Below are positions 51,884-59,740 of a stretch of DNA of 64,000 nucleotides, one piece after another; within the stretch, counting starts at the first letter, position 1, and every line of letters starts with the position of its first letter. The notes below the pieces were generated by a model that was not told where the DNA came from, made no database searches, and saw only the letters and a program-made list of their open reading frames with translations. The translations under genes were made by a program, and so were the position numbers. Origin of the DNA: Rhizobacter sp. OV335 (GTDB lineage: Bacteria > Pseudomonadota > Gammaproteobacteria > Burkholderiales > Burkholderiaceae_C); assembly GCF_900142965.1 (NCBI RefSeq), contig NZ_FRCQ01000025.1, positions 1 to 64,000 of the forward strand, written 5' to 3'.

Positions 51884-53608
51884 ATGAGCTTCGACGTCGA
51901 GATCGGCCACTTCAGCCTCGCGGGCCCGCGCCCGCGCAACGAGGACTTCGCCGCCTGCCTCGTGCCCGACGGCGACGACGCGGCGCGCGGCCTGATCGCG
52001 GCGATCGCCGACGGCGTGTCGTCCGGCGGGCTCGGCCTCGAGGCGGCGCAGACCACCGCGATGAGCGTCGTGCAGGATTACTTCGCCGCGCCCGACACCT
52101 GGCACACCACCGCCATCCTCGACCGCGTGATCGCCGCGCAGAACCGCTGGCTGGTCGACCACAACCGGCGCCGCCAGCGCAGCGCGCACGACGCGATGGG
52201 CATGACCACGCTGACCGCGCTGGTGCTGCGCGGCCACGGCTTCACGCTGGCGCACGTCGGCGACACGCGCGCCCACCTGCTGCGCGGCGACGAGCTGGTG
52301 CAGCTGACGCAGGACCACGGCTTCGACCACCCGGACCAGCGCGGGCGCCTGACCCGCGCGATCGGGCTGGACGACGGCGTGCGCGTCGACTACCTGCAGG
52401 CCGAGCTGCAGACCGGCGACCTGTTCGTGCTGACCAGCGACGGCGTGCACGGCCTGCTCGCGCCGCGCCGCCTGGCCGCGCTGGCGCGCGATGGCTCGGC
52501 CCGCGAGGCGGCCGAGGCGCTGGTGCGCGCCGCGCTGGCCGCCGGCGGGCGCGACAACGCGACCGCGCTGGTGCTGCGCGTGCGCGGGCTCGACGAAGGC
52601 CAGTTGAACGACGCGCTGCGCCGCGGCCGCGACCTGCCGGTGCCGCCGAGATTGAAGGTCGGCGATCGGCTCGACGGCTTCACGATCACTGCGCGCGTGG
52701 CCGACAACGGCGTGCACTGCCTGTACCAGGCGCGCAGCGAAGAACCCGGCGCGCCGCTGGTCGCGCTGAAGACGCTGCACCTGTCGCGCGCCAACGACCC
52801 GCAGGAGCGCGCGATGCTGGCGCACGAGGCCTGGCTGGCGTCGCGCGTCGGTGCTGCGGACGGCTTCGTGCGATTGCGCGAACTGCGCGAGCCGACGGCC
52901 TTCTACGTCGCCTACGACTGGCATGCCGGCCGCACGCTGGAGCAGTTGCTGGCGGCGGGCGAGGGCGGCAGCGTCAGCGATGCGGTCGATGCGGCGGTCG
53001 CGATCACCGGCGCGCTGGCGCGCCTGCACCGGCTGGGCGTCGTGCACCGCGACGTGAAGCCCGCCAACCTGCACCGCGGCGACGACGGCCAGTGGCGATT
53101 GCTCGACCTCGGCGTTGCCGTCTCGGGCCGCGAGCCGCGCGTGCTGCGCAGCCTGCATGCCGGCACGCCCAGCTACATGAACCCGGAGCAGTGGGCGAGC
53201 GACGACAACGCCGCCGGCGAGGCGGCCACTGCGCGCAGCGACCTGTTCGCGCTCGGCGTCACGCTGTACCAGTGGCTGACCGGCCGGCTGCCGTACGGCG
53301 AGGTGCAGCCCTACCAGCGCGGGCGCTTCCGCAGCGACCCGAAGCCGCCGTCGCGACTGCGCCCGGAGGTGCCGATCTGGCTCGATCACGTCGTGCTGAA
53401 GGCGGTCGCGCTCGATGCGCGGCAGCGCTTCGAGACCGCCGAGGAACTGCTGCTCGCGCTGCAGCGCGGCGCCTCGCGGCAACTCGCCGCGCCGCCCGCC
53501 ACGCCGCTCGCGCAGCGCGACCCGCGGCTGCTCGGGCGCATCGCGCTCGGCGTCTCGGTGCTGCTGAACCTGCTGCTCATCTACTGGCTGCTGTTCCTGC
53601 CGCGCTGA
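51884..53608 (+). CDS. Fused PP2C phosphatase / Ser-Thr protein kinase
   Basis: This 574-residue protein joins a PP2C phosphatase (about 1-240) to a Hanks-type kinase (about 260-525) and ends in one membrane helix (about 548-570). Phosphatase metal-site motifs are RPRNEDF, AIADGVSSGG, LTSDGVHGLL and GGRDNATALVL. Kinase motifs are VALKTL with the ATP lysine, HRDVKPANL in the catalytic loop, and DLGV where DFG is usual. The glycine-rich loop is poorly conserved. Fusions of this kind sit beside nirBD-nasA in several proteobacteria, including Pseudomonas, so it may regulate nitrate uptake or reduction; the target is unknown. It is divergent from nirB and convergent with narK. Confidence 0.9.
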   Translation: MSFDVEIGHFSLAGPRPRNEDFAACLVPDGDDAARGLIAAIADGVSSGGLGLEAAQTTAMSVVQDYFAAPDTWHTTAILDRVIAAQNRWLVDHNRRRQRSAHDAMGMTTLTALVLRGHGFTLAHVGDTRAHLLRGDELVQLTQDHGFDHPDQRGRLTRAIGLDDGVRVDYLQAELQTGDLFVLTSDGVHGLLAPRRLAALARDGSAREAAEALVRAALAAGGRDNATALVLRVRGLDEGQLNDALRRGRDLPVPPRLKVGDRLDGFTITARVADNGVHCLYQARSEEPGAPLVALKTLHLSRANDPQERAMLAHEAWLASRVGAADGFVRLRELREPTAFYVAYDWHAGRTLEQLLAAGEGGSVSDAVDAAVAITGALARLHRLGVVHRDVKPANLHRGDDGQWRLLDLGVAVSGREPRVLRSLHAGTPSYMNPEQWASDDNAAGEAATARSDLFALGVTLYQWLTGRLPYGEVQPYQRGRFRSDPKPPSRLRPEVPIWLDHVVLKAVALDARQRFETAEELLLALQRGASRQLAAPPATPLAQRDPRLLGRIALGVSVLLNLLLIYWLLFLPR

Positions 53609-53619
53609 AAATCCTTCGT

Positions 53620-54897
53620 TCATCGGGCGGCCTCGTGCGGCTGCAATCGCGTCGTGCGCAGCCCGAGGTCGCCGGCCTCGACCACCGGCCTCGCGCGCCC
53701 GCCTTTCTCGGCCCAGGTCCGCGTCCAGCGGATCTGCAGCGCGCGCATCACCGCCAGCATCACCAGCGAAAGCGCGGCGAACAGCACGAAGCCCCACGCA
53801 TAGGTGCCGAGGTACTGCTTCGACAGCCCCATCGCGTTCGGCACCAGCCCGCCGCCCAGCGCGCCGATCTCGCCGATCATCGAACCGGCCACCGCGGTGG
53901 CCATCGGCCAGCGCAGCGGCACCAGCTGGAACAGGGCGCCGTTGCCGGCCCCGAGCGCGGCGAAGCACAGCATCAGCAGCAGCGTCGTGACCACCAGCGA
54001 GCCGGTCGCGAGGCCGGTCAGCACCAGGCAGACGGCCACCACCAGCAGTACCACCGTCAGCGTGTTGACGCCGCCCCAGCGGTCGGAGAGCCAGCCGCCG
54101 ACCACGCGCAACGCCGCGCCCATGAAGGCCGCCAGCATCGTCAGCTGCCCCGCCTGCACCTTGCTGACGCCGAACTGGTCGTAGTAATAGGAAGGCAGGA
54201 AGGTCGTGAGCCCGATGAAGCCGCCGAAGGTCACCGCGTAGATCAGGCTGAAGGCCCAGCCGTCGCCCTCGAACAGGCAGGCGATGTGCTCGCGCAGGCT
54301 CGCATGGCTGTCGACATCGGGCGGCTCCTTCGCGAGCAGGATCATCACCAGCATCGGCACCGCGATCGCCGCGGCCGCGACGCCGTACACCGCCTGCCAG
54401 CCCAGCCACTGCGCGAGCGGCGGCGCCACCAGCACCGACACCGCGGTGCCGACGTTGCCGGCGCCCACCAGCCCCATCGCGAGGCCCTTGTGCTGCGGCG
54501 GGAACCAGCCGGCCCCGAGCGACAGCGCGACGCCGAAGCTCGCCCCGGCGATGCCCAGCAGCACGCCCATCGCGAGCAGCTCGTTGAAGCTGTGCACGCA
54601 GAAGAAGCCGAACAGCATCGCGACCGCGATCAGCCCCATCTCGACCAGCGTCGCACGCTTGCGGCCGATGTACTGCGCCAGCACGCCGAGCGGAAAGCGC
54701 ATCAGCGCGCCGGCGATGATCGGCACCGACAGCATCAGCCCCTTCTGCGCCGGCGACAGCGAGAAGGTCTCGCTGATGAAGGGCGCCATCGCGCCGTTCA
54801 GCACCCAGATGCAGCAGGAGAACGCGAAATACAGGAAGGCCGCGAACAACGTCGGGCCGTGGCCCGCGCGCAGGAAGCTCTTGAACGAGGTTGACAT
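53620..54897 (-). CDS. narK: Nitrate/nitrite MFS transporter, NarK/NasA-permease type
   Basis: This 425-residue 12-helix transporter has the nitrate-porter signature GAGNVGTAVSVLVAPPLAQW (about 135-155) and a second nitrate motif-like stretch CFAALGAGNGALFQLVPL (about 315-332), with MFS motif GVLAQYIGRKRATLVEMG. It imports nitrate for assimilation. The start at 54897 (MSTSFKSFLR) is preferred over one 12 codons upstream. A sigma-54-type promoter lies about 105 bases upstream. Confidence 0.92.
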   Translation of the reverse strand: MSTSFKSFLRAGHGPTLFAAFLYFAFSCCIWVLNGAMAPFISETFSLSPAQKGLMLSVPIIAGALMRFPLGVLAQYIGRKRATLVEMGLIAVAMLFGFFCVHSFNELLAMGVLLGIAGASFGVALSLGAGWFPPQHKGLAMGLVGAGNVGTAVSVLVAPPLAQWLGWQAVYGVAAAAIAVPMLVMILLAKEPPDVDSHASLREHIACLFEGDGWAFSLIYAVTFGGFIGLTTFLPSYYYDQFGVSKVQAGQLTMLAAFMGAALRVVGGWLSDRWGGVNTLTVVLLVVAVCLVLTGLATGSLVVTTLLLMLCFAALGAGNGALFQLVPLRWPMATAVAGSMIGEIGALGGGLVPNAMGLSKQYLGTYAWGFVLFAALSLVMLAVMRALQIRWTRTWAEKGGRARPVVEAGDLGLRTTRLQPHEAAR

Positions 54898-54968
54898 GTG
54901 CAGCGCCGAAGCTGTTGGCACATGAATGCCCACTTCGTCGTGAGCATCACCCGCGGTGCGGTGGCAAG

Positions 54969-54992
54969 GTCGGGTGCAGCGTCACACCCGAC
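54969..54992 (-). promoter_or_regulatory. Inverted repeat at the 5' end of the narK leader
   Basis: GTCGGGTG (54969-54976) and CACCCGAC (54985-54992) form a perfect 8-base-pair stem around an 8-base loop. The predicted narK transcription start (about 54990) falls at its edge, so it could be a 5' RNA hairpin or an operator for a repressor. The loop does not match the A1/G4 hexaloop expected of ANTAR target RNA. Confidence 0.4.
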
Positions 54993-55000
54993 CGATGCAT

Positions 55001-55016
55001 TGCAAGCGCCATGCCA
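55001..55016 (-). promoter_or_regulatory. Sigma-54 (-24/-12) promoter for narK
   Basis: The minus strand reads TGGCATGGCGCTTGCA, matching TGGCACG-N4-TTGCW at all but one base (T for C at position 6), with correct GG-N10-GC spacing. Transcription would start near 54990, about 93 bases before the narK start codon. A TGCAC...GTGCA palindrome lies upstream. Confidence 0.75.
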
Positions 55017-55053
55017 AGGGGCGCCGCAGGGCGCGCTGGTATGGTTCGGTCCT

Positions 55054-55069
55054 TGCACGACCGAGTGCA
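55054..55069. promoter_or_regulatory. NtrC-like palindrome upstream of narK promoter
   Basis: TGCACGACCGAGTGCA has perfect 5-base arms separated by 6 bases. NtrC sites are TGCAC-N7-GTGCA, so the spacer is one base short. It is centred about 71 bases upstream of the predicted narK start of transcription, a plausible enhancer position. It also overlaps a TCGGTC/GACCGA stem (55046-55064). It lies only 28 bases before the start codon of the divergent regulator gene. Confidence 0.35.
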
Positions 55070-55096
55070 TCCTCCTCTGACGGACCGCCTTTTCGA

Positions 55097-56371
55097 ATGA
55101 CCTCTGCCCTGATCCTGCTCGGCCCGTCCCAGGGCCTGCCTGCCTTGCAGGCCGACCTGCAATCGAGCGGGATTCACGTGCTTGGTGCGGTGGCCTGCGG
55201 CAACTTGGTGCGGGAAGCGATCCGGCTCGGGCCGGACGTGCTGGTCTGCCACGATGCGCCGGGCGATGCGGCGGTGTTCGACGCCTGCGCGCTGCTGGCG
55301 GCCACCGCGCCGCGGCCGGTGGTGCTGTTCACGCAGGACCCCGACGCGCAGAAGATCGAGCGTGCGCTCGCGAGCGGCATCCACGCCTATGTCGTCAACG
55401 GCTACGCGCCGGCGCGGCTGCGGCCGGTGCTGCAGCTCGCGCAGGCGCGCTTCGAGCACGAGCAGAAGCGGCAGGCGGCGCTCGACGACGTGACGCACCG
55501 CTTCGAGGAGCGCAAGCTGGTCGACCGCGCCAAGGGCATCCTGATGCGGGCGCGCCAGGTGTCCGAGGACGAGGCCTTCCGCGTGCTGCGCACGGCCTCG
55601 ATGCACAGCAACCAGCGCGTCGGCCAGGTGTCGCAGCAGGTGATCGAGGCGGCGCGCTACGCCGAGGCGGTGAACCGCGCCGGCCAGCTGCGCATGCTGT
55701 CGCAGCGCATCGTCAAGCTGTATGCGCTGAGCGCGCTGGGGGTCGACAGCGGCGCGCATGCCGGGCTGCTGGACGAATCGCGCACGCGCGTCGACGCCAA
55801 CATGGTGGCCTTGCGCAAGGCGGTGTCGCAGGCCACCTTCGGCGACCTGCTGACCGCCGTCGAGGTGCCGTGGCAGCGCTTGAAGGCGGCGCTCGCCGAC
55901 CCGCCGGTGCGGGCGCTGGTGGCCGACGTCGACGTGCTCGCCGAGCGCGTGCTGGTTCAGGCCGACCAGCTCACCAGCAACCTCGAGACGGCCGGGCTGG
56001 TCGCGACGCTGCATGTGCTGAACGTCTGCGGCCGCCAGCGCATGCTGTCGCAGCGCTGGGCCAAGCAGGTGCTGCTGGCCGAATTGCTGGACGGCGACGC
56101 GGCGGCGCGGGCGCGCGCGCTCGGCCACGAGGCCGGCAGCGCCTTCGACGACGCGATGCGCTACCTCGACGACATCCCGCTGAGTGCGCCGGACATCCGC
56201 GAATCGCTGGCCGCGGCCAGCGACGCCTGGCTGGCGCTGACACGTGCCGGCGGCCAGGCGGCCGCGCTGCCCGGGCGTCGCGCGCTCGGCGAGGCCAGTG
56301 AGACGCTGCTGGCGCTGTTCGAGCAGCTGACCGGGCAATACGAGCGCAGCATGCAGGTGCTGATGGGCTGA
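55097..56371 (+). CDS. Receiver-ANTAR-PilJ/NIT-like nitrate regulator
   Basis: This 424-residue protein has an N-terminal receiver-like domain (about 1-115; the expected phospho-Asp position reads CHDAP and looks shifted or lost) and an ANTAR RNA-binding domain (about 130-188, FEERKLVDRAKGILMRARQVSEDEAFRVLR). Two PilJ/NarX-type sensor modules follow, with the P-box-like motifs AGQLRMLSQRIVKLY (195-209) and CGRQRMLSQRWAKQVLL (311-327). The P-box binds nitrate or nitrite in NarX/NarQ. By analogy with NasR and NasT it should relieve termination in target leaders when nitrate is present. It is divergent from narK. Confidence 0.85.
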   Translation: MTSALILLGPSQGLPALQADLQSSGIHVLGAVACGNLVREAIRLGPDVLVCHDAPGDAAVFDACALLAATAPRPVVLFTQDPDAQKIERALASGIHAYVVNGYAPARLRPVLQLAQARFEHEQKRQAALDDVTHRFEERKLVDRAKGILMRARQVSEDEAFRVLRTASMHSNQRVGQVSQQVIEAARYAEAVNRAGQLRMLSQRIVKLYALSALGVDSGAHAGLLDESRTRVDANMVALRKAVSQATFGDLLTAVEVPWQRLKAALADPPVRALVADVDVLAERVLVQADQLTSNLETAGLVATLHVLNVCGRQRMLSQRWAKQVLLAELLDGDAAARARALGHEAGSAFDDAMRYLDDIPLSAPDIRESLAAASDAWLALTRAGGQAAALPGRRALGEASETLLALFEQLTGQYERSMQVLMG

Positions 56372-56473
56372 CAGGCCGAAGGTCTGTAAATGAGGGGCTG
56401 AAAGTCTCAGATACCCCGCGAGTGAGGGGGGCGGCGCAAGCTGCTGCCGCTATGATGAACAGAAGAGACATGG

Positions 56474-56513
56474 GAAGCGGCTGAAAGGGGTGAAGAGGAC
56501 GCCCAGCCGCTTC
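56474..56513 (+). promoter_or_regulatory. Perfect inverted repeat in leader of GGDEF gene
   Basis: GAAGCGGCTG (56474-56483) and CAGCCGCTTC (56504-56513) form a 10-base-pair stem with a 20-base loop, ending 25 bases before the GGDEF start codon. A TATGAT-type -10 box lies about 20 bases upstream of the stem (in GCTATGATGAAC). It may control translation or be an operator; nothing else is seen in 56372-56538. Confidence 0.45.
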
Positions 56514-56538
56514 AAAGCAGCACACCCGACCCCACCGC

Positions 56539-57573
56539 ATGACTGAAACCAAGCCCCTGGCCGTGCCCGCCCGCGTGGACAACGCGCGCGCGCTCACCGC
56601 ATCGCTCGGGCTCGCGCCCCAGGCGCTCGGGGCGCTGGTGTTCACGCTGGCCGACCGGCTCGACGCCCCGCTGGCCATCAAGGAAATCGCCTCCGGCCGC
56701 TACGTCTATGCCAACGGCCGCATGGACACGCTGGTCGGCCGCACCACCGACGGCCTGTCCGACGAAGACTGGCTCGACCCGGCCCAGGCCGCCACGCTGC
56801 GCACCGCCGACCAGTCGGCGATGGTGCAGACGCTGCCGCAGGTCAGCGAGCACCGCATCGAGCGCAAGGGCGGGCGGCGCGAGTTCAGCGTGACCCGCCA
56901 GGCGCTCGCGGCGCAGGACGGCGGCGCGCCGCGCTACCTGTGCTGCCTGTGGCTCGACCAGACCCTGCAGCGCCAGCACGAGACCCAGCTGCAGCTCGCG
57001 CTGCAGCAGCTGGAGCAGCAGCAGCAGGCGAGTGAGGCTTTCCGCCGCGAGATGCAGGACCAGGGCCTGCGCGACACGGTGACCGGGCTGTACCAGCGGG
57101 CGCACTTCGACGACCAGCTGCGCCGCGAGGTCGACCTGTCGTCGCGCGAGCACCGCGAGTTCGCGCTGGTGTCGGTGGCGCTCGATCCGCTGGCCGACGA
57201 GGTCAAGGCCCTGGGCCCCGAGGCACGCCAGCGCGTGCTCGAGGCGCTGGGCCGGCTGCTGCGCAGCAACACCCGGGCGATGGATGCGTCGTGCCGGCTC
57301 GAGGAAGACCTGTTCGCGGTGCTGCTGTCGGGCGTCGGCCTGGCCACCGCCCATGCGCGGATGGAGGGGTTGCGCCGCCAGTGCGCGACCCAGATCGTGA
57401 TGCTGAACGGGCGCGACCTCGGGTTCACGGTGTCGATGGGCGTCGCGAGCTTCCCGCACACGGCGCACACGCAGGAAGAATTGCTGAACGCTGCCGATGC
57501 GGCGCTGGCCGAGGCGCGCCGCCGCGGCGGCAACCACGTGACGCTCGCGAGCATCCGCTTCGAGACGAACTAG
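56539..57573 (+). CDS. PAS-GGDEF protein with degenerate active site
   Basis: This 344-residue cytoplasmic protein has an N-terminal PAS-like domain (about 35-140), a Gln-rich coiled coil (about 140-175) and a GGDEF-family domain (about 178-340). The signature that should read RYGGDEF is RLEEDLF (residues 253-259): both glycines and the key Glu are missing, and the upstream NxR Asn in DxLTGLxNR is Gln (DTVTGLYQRAHF). It is therefore probably not an active diguanylate cyclase, and may act as a sensor or c-di-GMP/GTP-binding adaptor. It overlaps the convergent TauE gene by 4 bases. Confidence 0.87.
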   Translation: MTETKPLAVPARVDNARALTASLGLAPQALGALVFTLADRLDAPLAIKEIASGRYVYANGRMDTLVGRTTDGLSDEDWLDPAQAATLRTADQSAMVQTLPQVSEHRIERKGGRREFSVTRQALAAQDGGAPRYLCCLWLDQTLQRQHETQLQLALQQLEQQQQASEAFRREMQDQGLRDTVTGLYQRAHFDDQLRREVDLSSREHREFALVSVALDPLADEVKALGPEARQRVLEALGRLLRSNTRAMDASCRLEEDLFAVLLSGVGLATAHARMEGLRRQCATQIVMLNGRDLGFTVSMGVASFPHTAHTQEELLNAADAALAEARRRGGNHVTLASIRFETN

Positions 57574-58397
57574 CCGGCCAGCCCCTTGATGCCTTTGTAG
57601 AGCATGTAGCTCGCGAGGCTGTACAGCAGCAGCGCGAACACCCGCTTCAGCTTCGCGGTGTCGATCCGGTGCGCGGTGCGTGCCCCGAGCGGCGCCGTCA
57701 TCACGCTGGCGACCGCGATCACCAGCAGCGCCGGCAGGTAGATGAAGCCCAGCGTGCCCGGCGGCATGTCGTGCAGCGACCAGCCCGCATAGACATAGCC
57801 GAGGGTGCCGGCCAGCGCGATCGGGAATCCCAGCGCCGCCGAGGTCGCGACCGCGGTGCGGATCGGCACGTTGCACCAGGTCATGAACGGCACCGACACG
57901 AACGCCCCGCCGGCACCGACCAGCGCCGACAGCATGCCGATCACGCCGCCCGCGCCGAACATGCCGGCGCCCTGCGGCAACTGGCGCGTCGGCTTGGGCT
58001 TCTTGTCGAGGAACATCTGCGTCGCCGAGAAGCCGATGAACAGCGCGAACAGCAGCGCCAGCCAGTTGGCCGGCAGCGCCTTCGCGATCTGCGCACCGAG
58101 CAGCGAGCCCAGCACGATGCCGGGCGCGAGCAGCTTGACGATGTCCCAGCGCACGCCGCCGCGCTGGTGGTGGGCGCGCACCGACGAGATCGACGTGAAG
58201 CAGATCGTCGCCAGCGAGGTCGCGACCGCCATCTTCACGATGTAGGCCTCTGGGAAGCCCTTCAGCGTCAGCAGCAGCGTCATGAACGGCACCAGCATCG
58301 CGCCGCCGCCGACACCCAGCAGCCCGGCCAGGAAGCCGGTGAATGAACCCAGGATCAGCAGTTCGAGGATGAGTTGCCAGCCGAGATCGAAGCCCAT
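57570..58397 (-). CDS. TauE/SafE family permease
   Basis: This 275-residue membrane protein has about eight hydrophobic segments and the two family repeats GSFTGFLAGLLGVGGGAMLVP (near residue 20) and GVIGMLSALVGAGGAFVSVPF (near 160). It exports sulfite or organosulfur anions, or similar solutes. The start at 58397 overlaps the EVE stop by one base (TGATG), so the two are coupled. It is the second TauE-type gene in the window and is not closely similar to the one at 22.9 kb. Confidence 0.88.
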   Translation of the reverse strand: MGFDLGWQLILELLILGSFTGFLAGLLGVGGGAMLVPFMTLLLTLKGFPEAYIVKMAVATSLATICFTSISSVRAHHQRGGVRWDIVKLLAPGIVLGSLLGAQIAKALPANWLALLFALFIGFSATQMFLDKKPKPTRQLPQGAGMFGAGGVIGMLSALVGAGGAFVSVPFMTWCNVPIRTAVATSAALGFPIALAGTLGYVYAGWSLHDMPPGTLGFIYLPALLVIAVASVMTAPLGARTAHRIDTAKLKRVFALLLYSLASYMLYKGIKGLAG

Positions 58398-58870
58398 CAG
58401 GGCTTCCGATCCAGCAAGGCGAGCACCGAGGCCCACTCCTGCGGCGCAACCGGCGTGATCGACAGCCGGTTGCCGGGCTTCAGCACCACCATCGACGCGA
58501 GCGCCGGCGATTCGCGCATCTCGCGCAGCGGCAACAGCCGCGTCTTGCGCTCGAGCGCGACGTCGACATGCCACCAGCGCGGCTTCTCGGCCGTCGCCTT
58601 TGCGTCGAAGTACTTGCTCTTCGGATCGAACTGCGTCGCGTCGAGGTAAGGCTCGCCTGCCACGCGCGCCAGCCCGGCAATGCCGGGCTCGGGGCAGGAC
58701 GAGTGATAGAACAGCACGCCGTCGCCGATGCGCATCTGGTCGCGCATGAAGTTGCGGGCCTGGTAGTTGCGCACGCCGACCCAGGGCACGCGCTGCTTCG
58801 GGGCAGCGGCCAGGTCATCGATCGAACACTCGTCGGGCTCGCTCTTCATGAGCCAGAACTGTTCGGACAT
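58397..58870 (-). CDS. EVE domain protein
   Basis: This 157-residue protein starts MSEQFWLMKSEPDECSIDDL and follows the EVE domain pattern, with WVGVRNYQARNFMRDQMRIGDGVLFYHSSC and WWHVDVALERKTRLLPL. EVE domains resemble YTH and PUA folds and bind modified bases in RNA or DNA. The start at 58870 fits the family; the frame upstream is not conserved. It sits downstream of the probable 6S RNA and upstream of TauE. Confidence 0.9.
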   Translation of the reverse strand: MSEQFWLMKSEPDECSIDDLAAAPKQRVPWVGVRNYQARNFMRDQMRIGDGVLFYHSSCPEPGIAGLARVAGEPYLDATQFDPKSKYFDAKATAEKPRWWHVDVALERKTRLLPLREMRESPALASMVVLKPGNRLSITPVAPQEWASVLALLDRKP

Positions 58871-59042
58871 GGTGCTGCAAGAGAAGAGAGAAATAAGGTG
58901 TCCGTCACGCACCGTGAGCCGCATTCCTGAACCCAGGCAGTTCAGGTGGGCGAGGTCAGCCGGGCTTCGGGTTCATCTGACGCGAGACGATCACACCAAC
59001 CGGGCGATGTTCCAAGCCCTTGCTCGTAAGAGCATCGGTTCA
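58871..59042 (-). ncRNA. ssrS: Probable 6S RNA (SsrS); ends approximate
   Basis: In many Burkholderiales the 6S RNA gene lies between zapA and the EVE gene, and this interval has that position and size. On the minus strand a TATATT -10 box lies at 59052-59047, so transcription would begin near 59042. Near the 3' part CCTGAAC...GTTCAGG forms a hairpin that resembles the CCTTGAAC/GTTCAAGG arm of E. coli 6S RNA. I could not confirm the closing stem by hand, so both ends are estimates. Confidence 0.5.
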
Positions 59043-59117
59043 AGGAAATATAAAACTCACGCGAACGCAACGGACTCGAAGAATTCTACGCGCCTCATCG
59101 GGCGCGAGTGTGTCTGT

Positions 59118-59438
59118 TCAAAGCAATTGCCCGTCGGCGCCAAGGGCTTGGTCGACACGGTGGATCAAAGCGTCTATGTCGATGTCTTCGGGGTTCGATG
59201 ACGGCACGACCGGAGCGGGCGACGACTTCGGCGCGGCAGGCCGTTCGGCCAGTGCGTAGGCCAGGTTCAAGGCCGCCAGCACCGCGATCCGCTCGCGCGC
59301 CTTGACGCGGCCGCCGTCGCGGATCGCGCTCATTTCGCGGTCGACGTTGCCGACCGCCTCGAGCAGCGACGACTCGCCGCCTTCCGGGCAGCCGAGGATG
59401 TAGCTCTGCCCCATGATCGTCACTTCGATCTGCTTCAT
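59118..59438 (-). CDS. zapA: Cell division protein ZapA
   Basis: This 106-residue protein matches ZapA: MKQIEVTIMGQSYILGCPEGGE at the start, then the helix LLEAVGNVDREMSAIRDGGRVKARERIAVLAALNLAY. ZapA crosslinks FtsZ filaments at the division ring. A Pro-rich, acidic tail follows. Its start overlaps the stop of the zapB-like gene by 4 bases (ATGA). Confidence 0.93.
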   Translation of the reverse strand: MKQIEVTIMGQSYILGCPEGGESSLLEAVGNVDREMSAIRDGGRVKARERIAVLAALNLAYALAERPAAPKSSPAPVVPSSNPEDIDIDALIHRVDQALGADGQLL

Positions 59439-59665
59439 TTGGAGCGTGCTCCGGTGTCGGCACCGACTGCCGCCGGATCGGCCGGCAGGCGCTCGAGCAG
59501 CGCATCGATGCGGCCGCGCGCGGCGTTCAGCCGCGAGCGCAGGTTGTCGCGCTCATGCGTGACGGTCGCGAGTTGTTGTTCCAGCAAGGCGTTGGTGCGC
59601 TTCAGTTCATCGTGCCGCAGCAGCAGGCGCTCGAGGCGTTCTGCGAGTTCGTGGATCTTGGCCAT
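59435..59665 (-). CDS. ZapB-like coiled-coil cell division protein (TIGR02449 type)
   Basis: This 76-residue protein is almost entirely a heptad-pattern coiled coil (ELAERLERLLLRHDELKRTN, then LLEQQLATVTHERDNLRSRL), with a short Pro/Ala tail. Small coiled-coil genes directly upstream of zapA are common in beta- and gammaproteobacteria and are thought to act with ZapA at the division ring. A TACAAT -10 box (minus strand, 59699-59694) lies just upstream. Confidence 0.85.
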   Translation of the reverse strand: MAKIHELAERLERLLLRHDELKRTNALLEQQLATVTHERDNLRSRLNAARGRIDALLERLPADPAAVGADTGARSK

Positions 59666-59693
59666 GGCGCACCAATGGTGGATGGGAGCGCCG

Positions 59694-59733
59694 ATTGTAG
59701 AGGGGCCGACCCGCCCGGCTTACAACCTACAAT
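59694..59733. promoter_or_regulatory. Divergent -10 elements for zapB-like gene and btuB leader
   Basis: Two TACAAT boxes face away from each other: minus-strand 59699-59694 for the zapB-like gene and plus-strand 59728-59733 for the cobalamin riboswitch transcript. Neither has a convincing -35 box at the usual distance. The plus-strand start would be near 59740, which matches the expected 5' end of the riboswitch. Confidence 0.4.
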
Positions 59734-59740
59734 CGCGCCC

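Noticed and set aside
54914-54929. TTGGCACATGAATGCC as a plus-strand sigma-54 promoter for the ANTAR-type regulator
   Set aside because: The GG and GC pairs are 9 bases apart, not 10, and it lies about 170 bases from the start codon.
54969-55064. Two stems upstream of narK/regulator as an ANTAR target RNA
   Set aside because: ANTAR targets have two hexaloops with A at position 1 and G at position 4; these loops are 7 and 8 bases and do not fit well, and no terminator follows.
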